DNA of 64,000 nucleotides, taken from positions 42,657,339 to 42,721,338 of the forward strand of contig OZ024911.1 of the NCBI GenBank assembly GCA_964017125.1, given 5' to 3'. Shown piece by piece: positions 11,690-23,737 of the stretch; position 1 is the stretch's first letter; every line of letters starts with the position of its first letter. Below the pieces are notes generated by a model that had not been told where the DNA came from, searched no databases, and saw only the letters and a program-made list of their open reading frames with translations. The position numbers and the translations under genes were made by a program. The DNA is from Flabesymbios commensalis (taxonomy: Eukaryota > Annelida > Polychaeta > Terebellida > Flabelligeridae).

Positions 11690-13305
11690 TGATTTTTTTC
11701 ACATATAGACCTCCCAATGAGCACACTGTTCTGTTCAATGTTTGGCTTAGCTATATGGAAGATGCGTTAGGCACTGCCTACTCTGAAAATAAGGGCAAAA
11801 TATTACTAGGTGACTTCAACATAGACTTACTCCCTGACAGAAATCACCCCCATGTAAAATCATGGACAGATGATGTAACTTACTTTGAACTGGAACAAAT
11901 TATTACGCAACCAACTTGAATTACCGAGACAACAAGCACCTTAATAGATCACATATGTCAATAGAAATGTAAATATAAAAAATTCAGACGCTATTCAATG
12001 GTCAATTAGCGATCACTTTGCGGTATATGCCGCCATAGAAACTGACAATAATCTTAAAAACAAAACAAATAATAAAATACTTAATGAAAAACATAATGAA
12101 ATATCTTACATGAAAGTAACAGGTTTCGATAATCAACAATTTAGTAATGATGTTGCTGAGGCAATGCAAAACTTTTCTAATAATAACCTAAATACCGACA
12201 TTAATGATGCAGTATCTCAATGAACATTCACATTGAAACATGTAATTGATAGTCACTGTCCACGTATAAAGAAACGCGTCAAAAGAAAAAAACAGCCTGG
12301 TTGGATAACAGCTGATTTAATTGACTTAATGCATATGAGAGACTTGGCCAAACGCAGAGACCAACATAATAATTACAAACATTTTAGAAACCCTGTTACA
12401 ACCAAGCTGAGGGAATATAAATCAAAATATTACAAGGAACGTGTAGAATCATGCAAAGATGAGCCACGTAAATTAGTTTCTTTGTTTAATGAATTCGGCA
12501 TTAAGAAAACATCAGATAAATCAATTAATAAGATTGTCCATTACAACAAAAAAGTTACTGACTTCAAAATAATTGCAGAACTTTTCAACAACCATTTCTC
12601 TTCTATTATGTTGAAATATGTCACTGACAGTGATTTTAAACAATATCCGTTTATTCCAACAAAAGTTAAACAATATGTCGATAGTAAAGTACCAATCAAC
12701 ACATACTTTGAAATTCCTCAAATCAGTCGTGAATTTGTCATAAAATAGCGAAATACTTTGCCAGTTAAAAAAGGTACAGGATTGATGACATTCAGGCTCT
12801 CTTTCTTAAAAGTGCTGCAACTCCATTTTCAGATTCTATAGTGACAATATGTAACTTAAGCATACGATCAGGTGTTTTCCCACATATGTGGAAACATACC
12901 AAAGTAATTCCACTCCACAAAAAAAGTCCAAAGATGATGTTAATAATTACAGACCAATTTCTATTCTTCCGATTGCTTCCAAAATATTAGAAAAACATGT
13001 TTCTGTTCATTTGTACAGATACCTTTCTTCACACAATTTATTAAATAAAAGACAATCCGGATTTAGAGCTAATCACTCATGCGAAAGTGCATTAACTTGA
13101 TGACTAAAGAATGGCTTTTTGCATCATACACAGGGAATCAGGTGGGCCTACTCTTAGTAGATCTTTGCAAAGCATTCGATTTGGTAAATCATGATATCCT
13201 TTTGGAGAAATTAAAGCTATATAAATGCAGTGAAAAAACGCAGCATTGGTTTTTATCATATCATTATATATCATTGCAATGTCGCGACATAAAGAAGCCC
13301 TAAGT
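11690..13305 (+). mobile_element. Decayed CR1/jockey-type LINE fragment
   Basis: The first part carries the end of an apurinic-type endonuclease: GDFNIDLLPDR near 11809, STLIDHI near 11937 and SDHFAVYAA near 12010. A linker region follows (open 12233-12748), then reverse transcriptase: NNYRPISILPIASKILEKH near 12943, QSGFRANHSCESAL near 13052 and the motif-A-like VDLCKAFDLVNHD near 13160. The copy is 5' truncated inside the endonuclease and 3' truncated before the expected YADD-type box. An in-frame TGA near 11917 and several frame changes show it is dead. Plain LINE relic; clade assignment is from general motif recognition only. Confidence 0.85.
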
Positions 13306-13563
13306 CGGGACTATGCCCTACTGTTATCAATGGTTATTTATAGTACATAGTACCATAGACAGCACTGCACACTCCAGGCCTTTGAGAAGTTTGTAACGCT
13401 GTATATGGACAGCCTCGATGACAAGCACCCGGTTCCGACCAGGATGCGAACCCAGTACCTCGAGTTTCGAGCCCCAACCGGACCGAATGAACAATCAGGG
13501 CCGGCCATCTTGTGTCTATCAAATCTCCCCACCCAGCATCACGAGACGTCGGACCTATATTAG

Positions 13564-13873
13564 TTTAAAGGGCCCAGGCTAAAATCATCAAAAAATCGAT
13601 GATTTTATTTTGGCTTCTTAATATGACCATATGATGTAAACATGTCCATAGACTAGAACTGCAAAGTTTTTAAATTTTTCTGCTGGCTGTCATGGTTGTC
13701 GTTTCGTTTCGTTTCGTTTCTATATCTAGCCTAACTGGTGAATGCGCAGCACAAAAATTAAAACACTTTGCAGTTCTAGTCTATGGACATGTTTACATCA
13801 TATGGTCATATTAAGAAGTCAAAATAAAATCACCGATTTTTTGATGATTTTAGCCTGGGCCAGTCCCTTTAAT
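13564..13873. mobile_element. Fold-back MITE, second copy
   Basis: Same family as 7854-8225. The ends read TTTAAAGGG and CCCTTTAA, and the arms share TCATCAAAAAATCG, ATGACCATATGATGTAAACA and the CAGTTCTAGTCTATGG complement. The centre is shorter than in the other copy and holds a GTTTC repeat. A palindromic GTTGGGCCAAC-type MITE follows immediately at 13873-13945. Confidence 0.8.
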
Positions 13874-13945
13874 GTTGGGCCAACCTCGTAGACGTTGGAC
13901 CAGCATCAAACCGACATCGGTCCAATATATCTTGTTTATTGGACA

Positions 13946-15382
13946 AACAGTTGATCTGGGGCCTGGTGCACCACTTTACGTCTAACGTGTGACGTTAATT
14001 GTCAACGTCAGACGTTGTAACGACCGACACTGACTGTCCCGACACACGTCAGGTGCACAGCACGAGGTCGTTGGATCTGTCCTCTCACTAACAACCAGCA
14101 TTTCCACACGGGGTAGTCAAAAACACAAAGATTTTACAACAGTGAAAGGTTTGTTATCTAACCAAGCTAGTAAACAAACTATTAAACAGACACATACTAT
14201 CTCAGTGACTTCGAATAAACTAAATGGAACATATTCTATCACAATATGAACCGTATAAAGTTAAATAAAAGTAAGAAATTTGCCTATAAAGTATATGATA
14301 ACCCATTTCTGTGGTAAGTATGTATAGTACATGTATTGTAAACATCCATGCCTTGTCTGTGGTGAGGTCTCACCAAACAATTATTGTTCTTTATCATTTG
14401 TTCATTTCTCGATGTAGAGCTGTGCTATGTTGGACAAAACATACTATCCTAGCTCATTATTTCCATTTATAGGCATATACATGTTGATTGTCTGCATTAG
14501 ATAAAATATTTCTTCTAAAGGAATTATCATATTTTTTTCACGTCAGAGAAACGAATTTATATGTGACTGTCATTACAGTATTAAAGTAACTGTAACCTAA
14601 AAGTACATCAGTTTTTATATTCAGTACCTAGTATTTTTATGTTATGGTTTATGGTGTCGTATGAATAGAACTCGATTTTTAAATTTTGCTAAATACATTT
14701 ACTGGGAATTGAGTGACATTAAAAAGTAACAATCCTCGAGGTGGTGAAACAAATATTTATTACAAACATCAAAAGTGTCATTCTCTTAGATTGAATATAA
14801 GTGTAAACTCATATTATATCACAGACATTTGACTGCAGTGGCAAGATGGTTGGCAACATGTGGTACAGTGATCAATTGCATGTAAATCTACGAGTAAAGT
14901 AAGTATACAAAATAAATGTGCTTCTAAAAACATACTGTTAGCGTATATTATTGATATGTGATAAAATATGAACTGTTCCCTAAGTAATCACATCATAAAT
15001 TCGCGTACATAATATGGTAACTTCGAGTGAGATCATCAGCCCATGTTAAATTGTAATATGGGTGTGAACCTTGAAATGCTAATTATATACAATTTTTATT
15101 TGAGCTTTTACGAGGTAAATTACTTAGGTGGACATGCACGTTTAATGACTCAAATTCAACAGCTAGTTTATAATTTAGGTTGTTTCATAAATTAACACCA
15201 GGCCTATTATTATGATTAAATAGGTTATTGGAATATTCTGTGTTTTAATTACATTTATTTAAATTTAATTGAATTTAAATAACATCACTGTTTATACAAT
15301 ATTGTTTTAATGTTGAGCCAGCGTCGCAGACGATGGCTTGTCATTGTATGACTGCAATTAGCTTATTTTTTCACGTGATCAC
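13946..15382. other. Gene-free spacer
   Basis: AT-rich unique sequence with an ACGTCAGACGTTG-type inverted motif near 13985-14020. No ORF, splice-phase-consistent exon set or RNA gene is apparent. Confidence 0.5.
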
Positions 15383-15548
15383 CAGTGGCGGATCCAGCAT
15401 AGGGCGTACCCGGCGTACGCCCCCCCCCCCTCCCGTTATTGGTGAAAATATTGTATTTTCATACATTTTTTGAATAAAGTGAAGCTAACACCCCTTTTTT
15501 CAGCCAAAATGTGGCTTACGCCTCTTGCACATTTTGGAACCGCCACTG
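15383..15548. mobile_element. MITE with CAGTGGCGG ends
   Basis: The ends CAGTGGCGG (15383) and CCGCCACTG (15548) are inverted repeats. The repeated flank ATCAC at 15378-15382 and 15549-15553 may be the target-site duplication or part of a longer one. The interior has a C-run and no ORF. An end fragment of the same kind (TGGATCCGCCACTG) occurs near 34719-34732. The ends resemble common hAT-like invertebrate MITEs. Confidence 0.65.
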
Positions 15549-15992
15549 ATCACATGGGCTCATTAACTGGCTGAGCCATCAAAACATACTAACTACATGA
15601 ATACTGTAATACTAGACTATAGGCTGTACCAATGTCCAGCGTTTACAATTTTTTAAAAATAAGTGTATTTAAATACTATATGATTGGCATACCGGTATTG
15701 GTTTTATCATCATTATATGAGGCATAAATTATAATAGTTGATTTTGACATAATGATGACATATAATATGTACTACAAAATTACTGAGTACAACACAACCA
15801 TGTAAGATAAAAACAATTATATTGACCTTCCTGAACTAAGTGATAACATATATAATCTTGAAATTGTCATATCTTTTTAGAATGTAGCATTCCCAGGAAA
15901 CACAAAACATTTGTATAACATTTGTACAACGTCGGCCCAACGTCTTCGACGTTGGGTTTGCTAGGTTGATATTTCCGAGTCATAACGACTGA

Positions 15993-18900
15993 TCACTCTG
16001 AAGCTTGGCTCCGGGCTGCATGCTTGCTGCTATAATCAGCTGCTGTGACTTGTTCTACTGGTAGCTTTTTCTTCGTCGTGTGTATTTTTCTAATTCCATA
16101 ACAGCTAGACGCCCTACCTTCTACTCCATTAACCGAGACACTGCTGATCTGAAAAAAACAAACAAAAAACAGTTGTCAACTTTTGTTCAGTTACAAATAG
16201 GACCCTATATAATTTCCTGTGAAGACGTAATTTAGCGAAAACGACTTAAGATTCAAACCACGTGAAACGTTTTTTCTGCATGCAGCATGAAATGTCATTA
16301 ACTGCTCATCGTGCATGTTGTGTGAGAAATACAACACCGATAGTAGGTGTTTCGTGGAATTATGGTGGGGTTATTCAACAGCATATTTGTAATATAAAAA
16401 TAGCACCACTGACTTAGTTACCGGATATAATTGTCAAATTCAGTTGACTATGTAAACAGATGAGGTTTACATTTGAAGGTGGTCATTAAATTTAACCCTC
16501 TGGTGCATCATTCTATCTGAAATGAGATGCTCATGTCTGTATAAATTAAGGCGACGAATGAAACGGCCAAGTAACTCGCCAGCCACATTTAAATTGCTGA
16601 GTAGCTTTTAGAGCTGATAATAAACAAATATGAGAAATAGAAGGCACTTGAATAATGCAAGGGGCTTAATGTAAGGGACTTTAGTGTCAGAAATAATGAT
16701 AGATAACGTGAGCTACTCATGTACATGATGTAGTAGGCCTACTATGTCTGTGGCTTTTTGACTAATTCATATTTATTCAATCAAACTCTGTTTAACCCTT
16801 TAACCGCCGGTGCTGTCCATATCCGTTTTTTACATTTTTTTATCAGCACATTACATATCAGCTTTTGAATCTGTTAAAAATAAAAAGTGACATTAATCAG
16901 CAAGATTTGGAATTTGCTGACCTCCATTTTGTCAATTCTGAATAATTTTCACTCACTTGAAGTTGTGGAGCGCGTCAGCGAGACACAACTTCAAGTGGGT
17001 GAAAATTCCAATCGAATAATTTGGCGGGTAAAGGGTTAACTTACCATACTGAAGCGGAGACGGTCCTCCATCTCTTTCATCTCTCTGCGCGCTTGGATCC
17101 AGTCTGTAGCCTGCTTGGACAGACTCTGGTTCAAGCTGTTATGCTGCAAAAATAACACGAAACTTGAAATACACAGTGACTGCGGGATGTCTGGCATGAA
17201 ATCTCGATGATTTTTTAATATCATACCGTATATTATTATCAGATTGTNNNNNNNNNNNNNNNNNNNNNNNNNNNNNNNNNNNNNNNNNNNNNNNNNNNNN
17301 NNNNNNNNNNNNNNNNNNNNNNNNNNNNNNNNNNNNNNNNNNNNNNNNNNNNNNNNNNNNNNNNNNNNNNNNNNNNNNNNNNNNNNNNNNNNNNNNNNNN
17401 NNNNNNNNNNNNNNNNNNNNNNNNNNNNNNNNNNNNNNNNNNNNNNNCATTTATATTTTAACTCTTGCATGACTAGATACATAACCTGGTAATCATGGTA
17501 ATGCTCAATCACTACGTATACAATCAGAATACTAAAATTGTTATATAAATCAGTAATAATTATTGATTCATTGTCTTTATTGAAAAAAATAGCTAATTGA
17601 GACACTCCCAAATTTTCAGCAATATACCTATCCTTAGCAGAGATATAAAATTAAAAGATAGATCAACCTTTCTCTGTTGTTTTTCCAATCTTTTCATCAG
17701 ATCAACCCTTGCTGCTTCACTGGTACTTATGTGGTGCTGTAAGGTGGGATATACAAGCATAGTGTAAGCTATGAAGTGCACAATTTTGCCATAAATTTTA
17801 TAACTGCTATAATCATGAAAATGAAGGTTAAGCAATATCTGTTATTCACTGTATACATAAACCGTGGATTGCTACCGCAAGTTCCACCTCACAGTGAATT
17901 AAAATTACTCAATTAATTGTTTTATCCAAGTGGTATATATCAAAACGAAAGCTTAGAACAAAAATCACCATTTCCATTTGTTTAATTTGTATTTTTTCCA
18001 GTCACTTCAAGTTGTGGGTCGCGGCAGCGAGGCACAACTTGAAGTGACTGGAATGACCTTGATTTTTTCATAACTAGCAGGTAGAGGGTTAATTCGAAGC
18101 ATGTAGATATAAAAACCTCAAATGGATACTATAATTATTGAGCTAATCAACACCAGGTCGGGAACTTTTCTTGCTGACAGTTTCACCTTCGTTTCAGAAA
18201 CCTGGTACGTGTTGTGATTGGCCACAGATATTTGAACACGACAGAGCCAGGTTTACGGGGGGAAGTGAATCGTTCATAAACTGTTGCTTTAATGTTGAGC
18301 CATAATCGCAGACCTTGGTCAACATTAATCCAACATTTAAGTTATAATTGATAACACAATTTCTAGCGAAAAATATAAAAATACATATCACACAAATTAA
18401 GTTATTAAATTTACGGATCATCTGCTACATGTTACCAGTTTCAGCTGCATTTATTAAGTTTCAAACTTCCGAGCAAACACACAACATCGACCCAATGCTG
18501 GATAAACATTGGCCCACCGTCTGCGACGCTGGCCCAACATTGATCCAATATTGGGCCAACGTCTCGTGTTGGCCGGGGGTCTACTGGGACGATGATACAC
18601 TGTTATTGATAAACCCCATCTCACCAGTAATTGATCTCTATCCTGTGCCGATTCTTTCACCTTTTTTACCAGCTGAGTATTGTCCCAGCGCAGACGCTGC
18701 ATATCACGCTGTAAGCTTTCATTCTCTGTCATCAGCGACTAGAACAATAAAAATTAAATTGATCGAGCTGGAAGCAAAATGTCGTGCTGGAATCAAAATG
18801 TCACATCTGCTACTTTCCAGCTGGACGAATAATATGTTAACGTAAAATACACGGTAAAAATAATCAAATGTTTTTATCGAAGAATTTCACTTCATTTAAA

Positions 18901-21900
18901 GCAGTTTAGCAGTTAAAATAAAGATAAATAAAGAAATGAAATAATAACATTAAGACTCCGCGTCACTTTCTGTGCCACGGTGTGCTAAAATGCCGTTTTT
19001 TCACAACCGATTGACGCAGCCTAAAACAATATCTGCAGCATCGTTAAAATAAAATTACCGATTTTTTTATGATTCTAGCCTGATTGAGTCGCTTTACCCG
19101 TAATGCGCTAAATTAAATAAAATTTTTTTACCCACGTGAAGTTGTTTCTCGCTACCGCTACCCAAAACTTCAAGTGGGTGAAAATTCGTTGAATTTGAGA
19201 CCAACCATTTGCGTATCTTGATGGTCAAGCACTCATTTCATTCCTAATATCAGTGATTTCATCGGCAAATAAAACAAATTAAAAACGACTATAGACGTGC
19301 TTAGCGTTTTAAGGGTTAGAATAACATCTACCTACATCATACATGAACTCAAGCGCAGCCCTGAGCACGACGTGTACGGGGTTCTCAGAAATAAGAAAAA
19401 GGACAGTTGTCTATGACAGGTCTATGTTGTCATCCAAACTGATTTGATAATAATATACGTCAGCACAACATTAAACTGGCACAATGTCAATGTGAATGCA
19501 TTGTGTTTTCTTTTATATTAGTGAGAAGTAAGGAGTAAAAAAGGAATAGCCCTACAGAAAAAATTGATAGCCACATCATCACTGGAATATCTTCATTAAC
19601 ATTCTGATCCAAATTCAAGAACATTAATTTTCTTGTGTAATTAGGGATTCTTCTTAAATTGCATAAATTCTCACCTGATTTTTTCTGACAATATCTTCCA
19701 CTTTTAATGGAGATGTAGTGACCATGGAGCTTGTTTCTACAATCCTGGCCACGTGACGTTTGAATAATGTATCTTCATCATCATCCAGACAATCACTAGG
19801 TAATTTTCCTTTTCTTATTTTCTCATTTGACTTTTTGCTATCAGATTCACTTTCAGATTTTCTTTCGTTCTCACTATTTTTTTTCTTTGTTGCACTTTGT
19901 TTTCTGCTATCAGAGGACTTAGTTGTGCGAGGACTGCTACTTTTCTCGCCAATATACAAACTTTTGTACCTAGCTGCCACTGCATCTACTTTCTCCAACT
20001 CTGATTGTAAAGTCTTCACTTTTTGCTCAGCTGAAATGTGAAAAAACATGAACTCCGTGAGGGTAGCACATATAAATAGGTATTTGATGACGACGGGAAA
20101 TCTATGCAGATTTATGCGTTATTAAACACTGTTAAAATGAATGAACATAATCCTCGTGTATTTGCAACAAAAAAAGGAAGGAAGAATGAATCGGACGTTG
20201 GGCAACATTTATGCACTCATATTAGTCTACTGATTTCAGCAATATAAAAACACGAAAAAAGACATTTTAGCGTCAAAGCTGAAATTTTCCACATTGGCCC
20301 CAGAAACCTCTCTGATACCACTCAAAAAATCTCCATCAATTCGCTGGTACGTTTTTTCAGAAATCGCAAAATTTGAAAATGGCCGCAAATTTCGTTTGAA
20401 ACAGTCATAAAAACTAAACTATGGCACGTAGAGACTTTATTTTTACCTCTACATCTTTTTTCGTACCCAATGAAGGTTGGAACCCAAATAACCACCAAAA
20501 TCCCCAAAACAATTTAACCCCGTTCTTTTTTGTCTCAGTGCCCTCACTTACCCTGATAAGATTTGATAAGTTGTGCCCAAACCTGTTCAAGAAACAACCC
20601 ACCTTGCACGATTTTTTTTTTTTTTAAAACACCTATCTTGAGACACCGCTTTTTATCTCTTGTTAGATGGAGGACACCCAACAAACGCGGGGTATCAACC
20701 CAATTGTTGTTTTAACGATAGGCATCCGTCGCAGACGGTGGCACATCGTTAAAACTACATTGGACAAATATATCTATTTTCCCACTTCCCAGCAAACATG
20801 ATTCGTTGGCCCAACGTTGAGTTATTGTTGGTCGACCGTCTACGACGTTGGCCCAACAATAAACCAACGTTGGGCCAACGTCTCATGTTTGCCGGGTTGT
20901 GACACCCACCTTGATTAGCCTTCTTTTCGTACATCCTCATCAGCTGCACGGCATTAATACGTGAGAGTTTGTCGTCGCGGCCCAGCCTGGCAGACGTGGC
21001 TCGTACCTGCTGCCTCTTGAGCTGTGTGAGCTTCTGGTGAGCCATGAGCTCCTGCTTCAGGTTGTTGTTCTGCTCATCCAGCTTGCGCATCATCTTGGCT
21101 TTCAGTTTATATTTCAGTTCCTGCTCTTCTGGTGTCAACCGAAAGCTGAAGGGAGCACGAATAATCATAAACATTTAAATTTGAGAGATGAGTGAGTAGT
21201 AGTAGTAGTAGTAGTAGTAGTAAATCATTGCTTTACGTCACTTTTCGGCACAAATGGTCTTTTAGGTGACATTGTAATACGATAAAAACATTGTAGTCAA
21301 TTGATGAGTGTAAACTAACTAATGATCCGTTCAATTTATTAAAATAAATTGACCTTCGTAATAATTCATAAATTTAATTGAAAAATTAGTTGTGAGAATA
21401 AATAAATAAACGTTGATGAAATGTTCTCTCTCAGTTGCGATGGTAAGTGATCCTAAAGAATTTAAAAATCAATTTTTCACTATATAAATGATAAATATGC
21501 AGTCATCGTCAGCTGCTTTACTAATGAGTATTATTTTTGTTGCATCATCTTTTACCACTTACTTAGCATTCACAAAAAGGGTTTTATAGATAGACTGGCC
21601 TTCTAATCATCGCTGACTTTCAATTTATTTAGTTTGGCATCAGGCGCGGTCCATTCCAAAGACAATGACATGGGGATATGCCGTAAAATTATATTGCAGT
21701 GAAGCCATTGATTTTCAAAGTTACTTATATGATTGATAGCAGCATATTAGTCATTGTCTCTATGAAAAATCTTGTCCAGAACGTACGGCGACGATCAAAT
21801 ATCAAATTATGATCAAACAAGACTCAGATCGATGTACAATGCCATATTGGTAGAGAAAATTGGAACATGATACACAGATACAACTTGATGCTTGATAACA

Positions 21901-22177
21901 TAATTATTTCCTAATACCAATACAACCAAAAACGAACAAAAACAACCAAACAATTATTTTGGAAGTGATATAAGACAAGTTTGCAAATTTATAAAACAAG
22001 TTATGTTCTGCAAAACACATTTGAAAACATTAAAGCATATAGAAAGAAAATAATAACACATGTTAGATATTTGACCTATTTCGCAGCTTACCCATGCTTA
22101 TCACTGAACATCTGGACATCTTTCCTAGTGCAGTCACTAGTACTACTGTCAAAGTCCTCACTATACGGCTCATCCAT
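15993..22177 (-). CDS. Coiled-coil protein gene, seven exons
   Basis: Minus-strand coding exons, from the start: 22177-22092 (ATG; MDEPYSEDFDSS), 21145-20910, 20030-19675, 18738-18625, 17736-17668, 17143-17045 and 16148-15993 (TGA). All introns are GT-AG and every junction phase agrees, giving roughly 370 residues. The start is the first in-frame ATG after a possible acceptor at the GTAGAATGG context. The protein is strongly helical and charged: LTPEEQELKYKLKAKMMRKL early, a Ser/Lys/Glu-rich low-complexity stretch in exon 3, coiled coil again in exons 4-6 (TENESLQRDMQRLRWDN) and a short basic tail. I do not recognise the family; the acidic start plus coiled coils recalls centrosomal or ciliary proteins, which is inference only. 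The N gap lies in an intron. MITEs abut three donors. A further 5' untranslated exon may exist. Confidence 0.78.
16792..17039. mobile_element. TTAA hairpin MITE
   Basis: The termini TTAACCCTTTA and TAAAGGGTTAA fit a TTAA target site and CCCT-type ends, like piggyBac-derived MITEs. Its right half contains a ~25-bp-arm hairpin (CACTTGAAGTTGTG ... CACAACTTCAAGTG, near 16952-17000) with the tip GAGCGCGTCAGCGAGA. The element begins at intron position +6 of the exon ending at 17045, so its TTAA supplies the end of the splice-donor context. Confidence 0.75.
17248..17447. other. Assembly gap of 200 N
   Basis: Exactly 200 consecutive N bases, a conventional fixed-size scaffold gap, so the true length is unknown. 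It lies in the intron between coiled-coil exons 17668-17736 and 17045-17143. Translations spanning it are meaningless. Confidence 0.98.
17999..18092. mobile_element. Hairpin of the TTAA MITE family, partial
   Basis: CCAGTCACTTCAAGTTGTG and CACAACTTGAAGTGACTGG form a 19-bp perfect stem around the loop GGTCGCGGCAGCGAGG. The end GAGGGTTAA follows at about 18090. The left terminus is not evident. The compensated arm change relative to the copies at 16952 and 34155 (GTCACTTC paired with GAAGTGAC) shows that the stem has been kept in step. Confidence 0.65.
18472..18580. mobile_element. Palindromic MITE of the GTTGGCCCAAC family
   Basis: Arms GCAAACACACAACATCGACC and AACGTCTCGTGTTGGCCGG surround the core GGCCCACCGTCTGCGACGCTGGCCC. 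It lies in the intron about 45 bp from the splice donor at 18624. Confidence 0.6.
19047..19317. mobile_element. Fold-back fragment plus TTAA-family hairpin
   Basis: 19047-19098 matches the right end of the fold-back MITE at 7854-8225. From about 19128 a hairpin with arms CCCACGTGAAGTTGT and AACTTCAAGTGGG and loop TTCTCGCTACCGCTACCCAA follows. The terminus AAGGGTTA lies at 19309-19316. Both are intronic in the coiled-coil gene. Confidence 0.55.
20788..20896. mobile_element. Palindromic MITE, well preserved (109 bp)
   Basis: The ends CCCAGCAAACATGA and TCATGTTTGCCGGG are inverted. Next inside come CGTTGGCCCAACGTTG and its complement, then the centre GACCGTCTACGACGTTGGCCC. This is one of the best copies of the family that recurs more than a dozen times in the window. 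It lies 13 bp into the intron after the donor of coiled-coil exon 20910-21145. Confidence 0.8.
21194..21222. repeat. (GTA)n microsatellite
   Basis: About nine AGT/GTA units in the first intron of the coiled-coil gene. Confidence 0.9.
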
Positions 22178-22428
22178 TCTACCTATAATGCAGGCTACAA
22201 AGCAACGAAAGCAATATTTAACATAATAGGGCGAGCAAATAGAAATCCACAGTAAAAGCATATCTAAATGAAAACATGCCTTCATGACCATTGATTGACC
22301 TCGCATGGCATGGCATTGGATCTCTAGTAAGTCTACGAGTGGTTTGTGTAATGCGTGGTAACATGCACTAGATTTACCGTGTCGTTTTAGCTATGGTGTA
22401 GCGCTGGAATGAATGAATGCCCTCAAGA

Positions 22429-22512
22429 GACAGGGTTGCAAATTCTAGCGCTAGCGCGGTTTGAGGCCAAGCACGCTACCTCTCGGTGACGGAGGCTCCC
22501 CACAATACTGAG
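22429..22512 (-). mobile_element. SINE fragment (second tRNA-like half)
   Basis: Matches the middle of the SINE copies at 2342 and 5220: GCACGCTACCTCTCGG, then GGAGGCTCCCCACAATACTGA on the plus strand. Both ends are lost and no target-site duplication is visible. Confidence 0.7.
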
Positions 22513-22591
22513 TCGCTTAGTTTGTTAGAATACCAGAGCGGGGACCAACTGGGAGGGGGGGGGGGGGGGTCGACGTGACAGACGGTAGTAC

Positions 22592-22840
22592 TTAACCTTT
22601 TAAGTCCTCGAGATGCATCAAAAGCATAATTTAGCATCTATGAAGAAGGACTTGATTTCCTAAAACCTAAGGGTTACAGAACGAAAATTTTCATGGAACT
22701 GTTTAATAATAACAATACCTTTTTTTCATTCGCCACCCGCTTCAAGTTATCTTCATCCACTACAAGTCGAGAATTGCGACAGCAATTCGCGGCTTGTAGT
22801 GGATGAAGATGACAATGGTAAATTCAGGCGCGAAATGATA
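22592..22840. mobile_element. TTAA MITE with a Cys-loop-like hairpin (type 2)
   Basis: Begins TTAACCTTTTAAG and contains an almost perfect stem: TCTTCATCCACTACAAG paired with CTTGTAGTGGATGAAGA, around TCGAGAATTGCGACAGCAATTCGCGG, itself partly palindromic. It is homologous to 53511-53761 and 54840-54990. The right terminus is eroded. Confidence 0.65.
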
Positions 22841-23699
22841 GTTATGGTAATAACGGATTTTTGGTGTGACGCAAGCGACACCTGGTGAATGGGAGACTAT
22901 CAATCAGGATCCCGGATCAAGCCATGCTATCCCAGAATCCTTGCACATCCGGAGCAAGGAGTCAGCGGTCTTTTCTGTCCTAGCTTTCATCGAAGCAACA
23001 CCTCAGAAATTCACCTTCGAAATTTACTTACATTTTGACTATAACAACGCATTATATAATAATTCAGCGAAGTCGCAAAAGTCTAGAGTACATACAAGTG
23101 AAGCAAGAAAGAAAGGTGAGAATGATATAGGTGTTTTATTAGGCACAAAATTACAAAGTTTAACAGCAATTTTGTCAGCCACGACCACGTGGGCTCTTAA
23201 CTTTCGTTTTTGGGTAATTAGTCCAGTAGATTCAGAGCTACAGTATACCTACTGTACACACTAAATAAATTACACTTATATGACGAAAAATAAAATAAAA
23301 AATAATTATGCATGAAATATTCAAAAGTTGCATAAATAAATTAGCATGACATAGTTATACTTATAGGGCCAGCCACGTGAGAGACTCGGAGAGTCTTGCA
23401 TTTACCTTATGCTCCACACGGTCACTAGATAAAGCCAAACAACACTAGGCCTAGTTAACATCGGAAAATAGAATAATAAAGAACAATTTCATCTAGTTAA
23501 AATCGGAAATCTTAGTCAAGCTTAGTCTCAGTAGTCTAGTCAGTAACGTGAACAATTAATTTGATTTCAGCTATTAGCAGTGATTAGACTTGACTATATA
23601 AAAATAAAAATAAAAAATAGATAGACCCTATATAGGCTATATAAATAATAGATATATAGGCTATATATATATATATATATAGATCCATATATATATATA
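22841..23699. other. Spacer left of the retroelement
   Basis: An open frame of about 130 codons at 22866-23264 has no recognisable domain or splice context, and I do not call it a gene. A run of TA dinucleotides lies near 23660-23700. The left end of the retroelement may fall in this stretch, but no matching terminal repeat was found. Confidence 0.4.
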
Positions 23700-23737
23700 T
23701 TATAAATGATTGCAGATTAAACAGTCCAAGATACAAC

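Noticed and set aside
13385-13515. tRNA gene or additional SINE (B-box-like GGTTCGCATCC on the minus strand)
   Set aside because: No matching A box at the right distance, no cloverleaf, no tail and no target-site duplication.
17036-17611. Open frame across the N run
   Set aside because: Most of it is translated gap; only the portion 17045-17143 is a real exon.
22866-23264. 132-codon open frame left of the retroelement
   Set aside because: Unusual composition, no domain, no splice support; could be chance in a stretch poor in stops.
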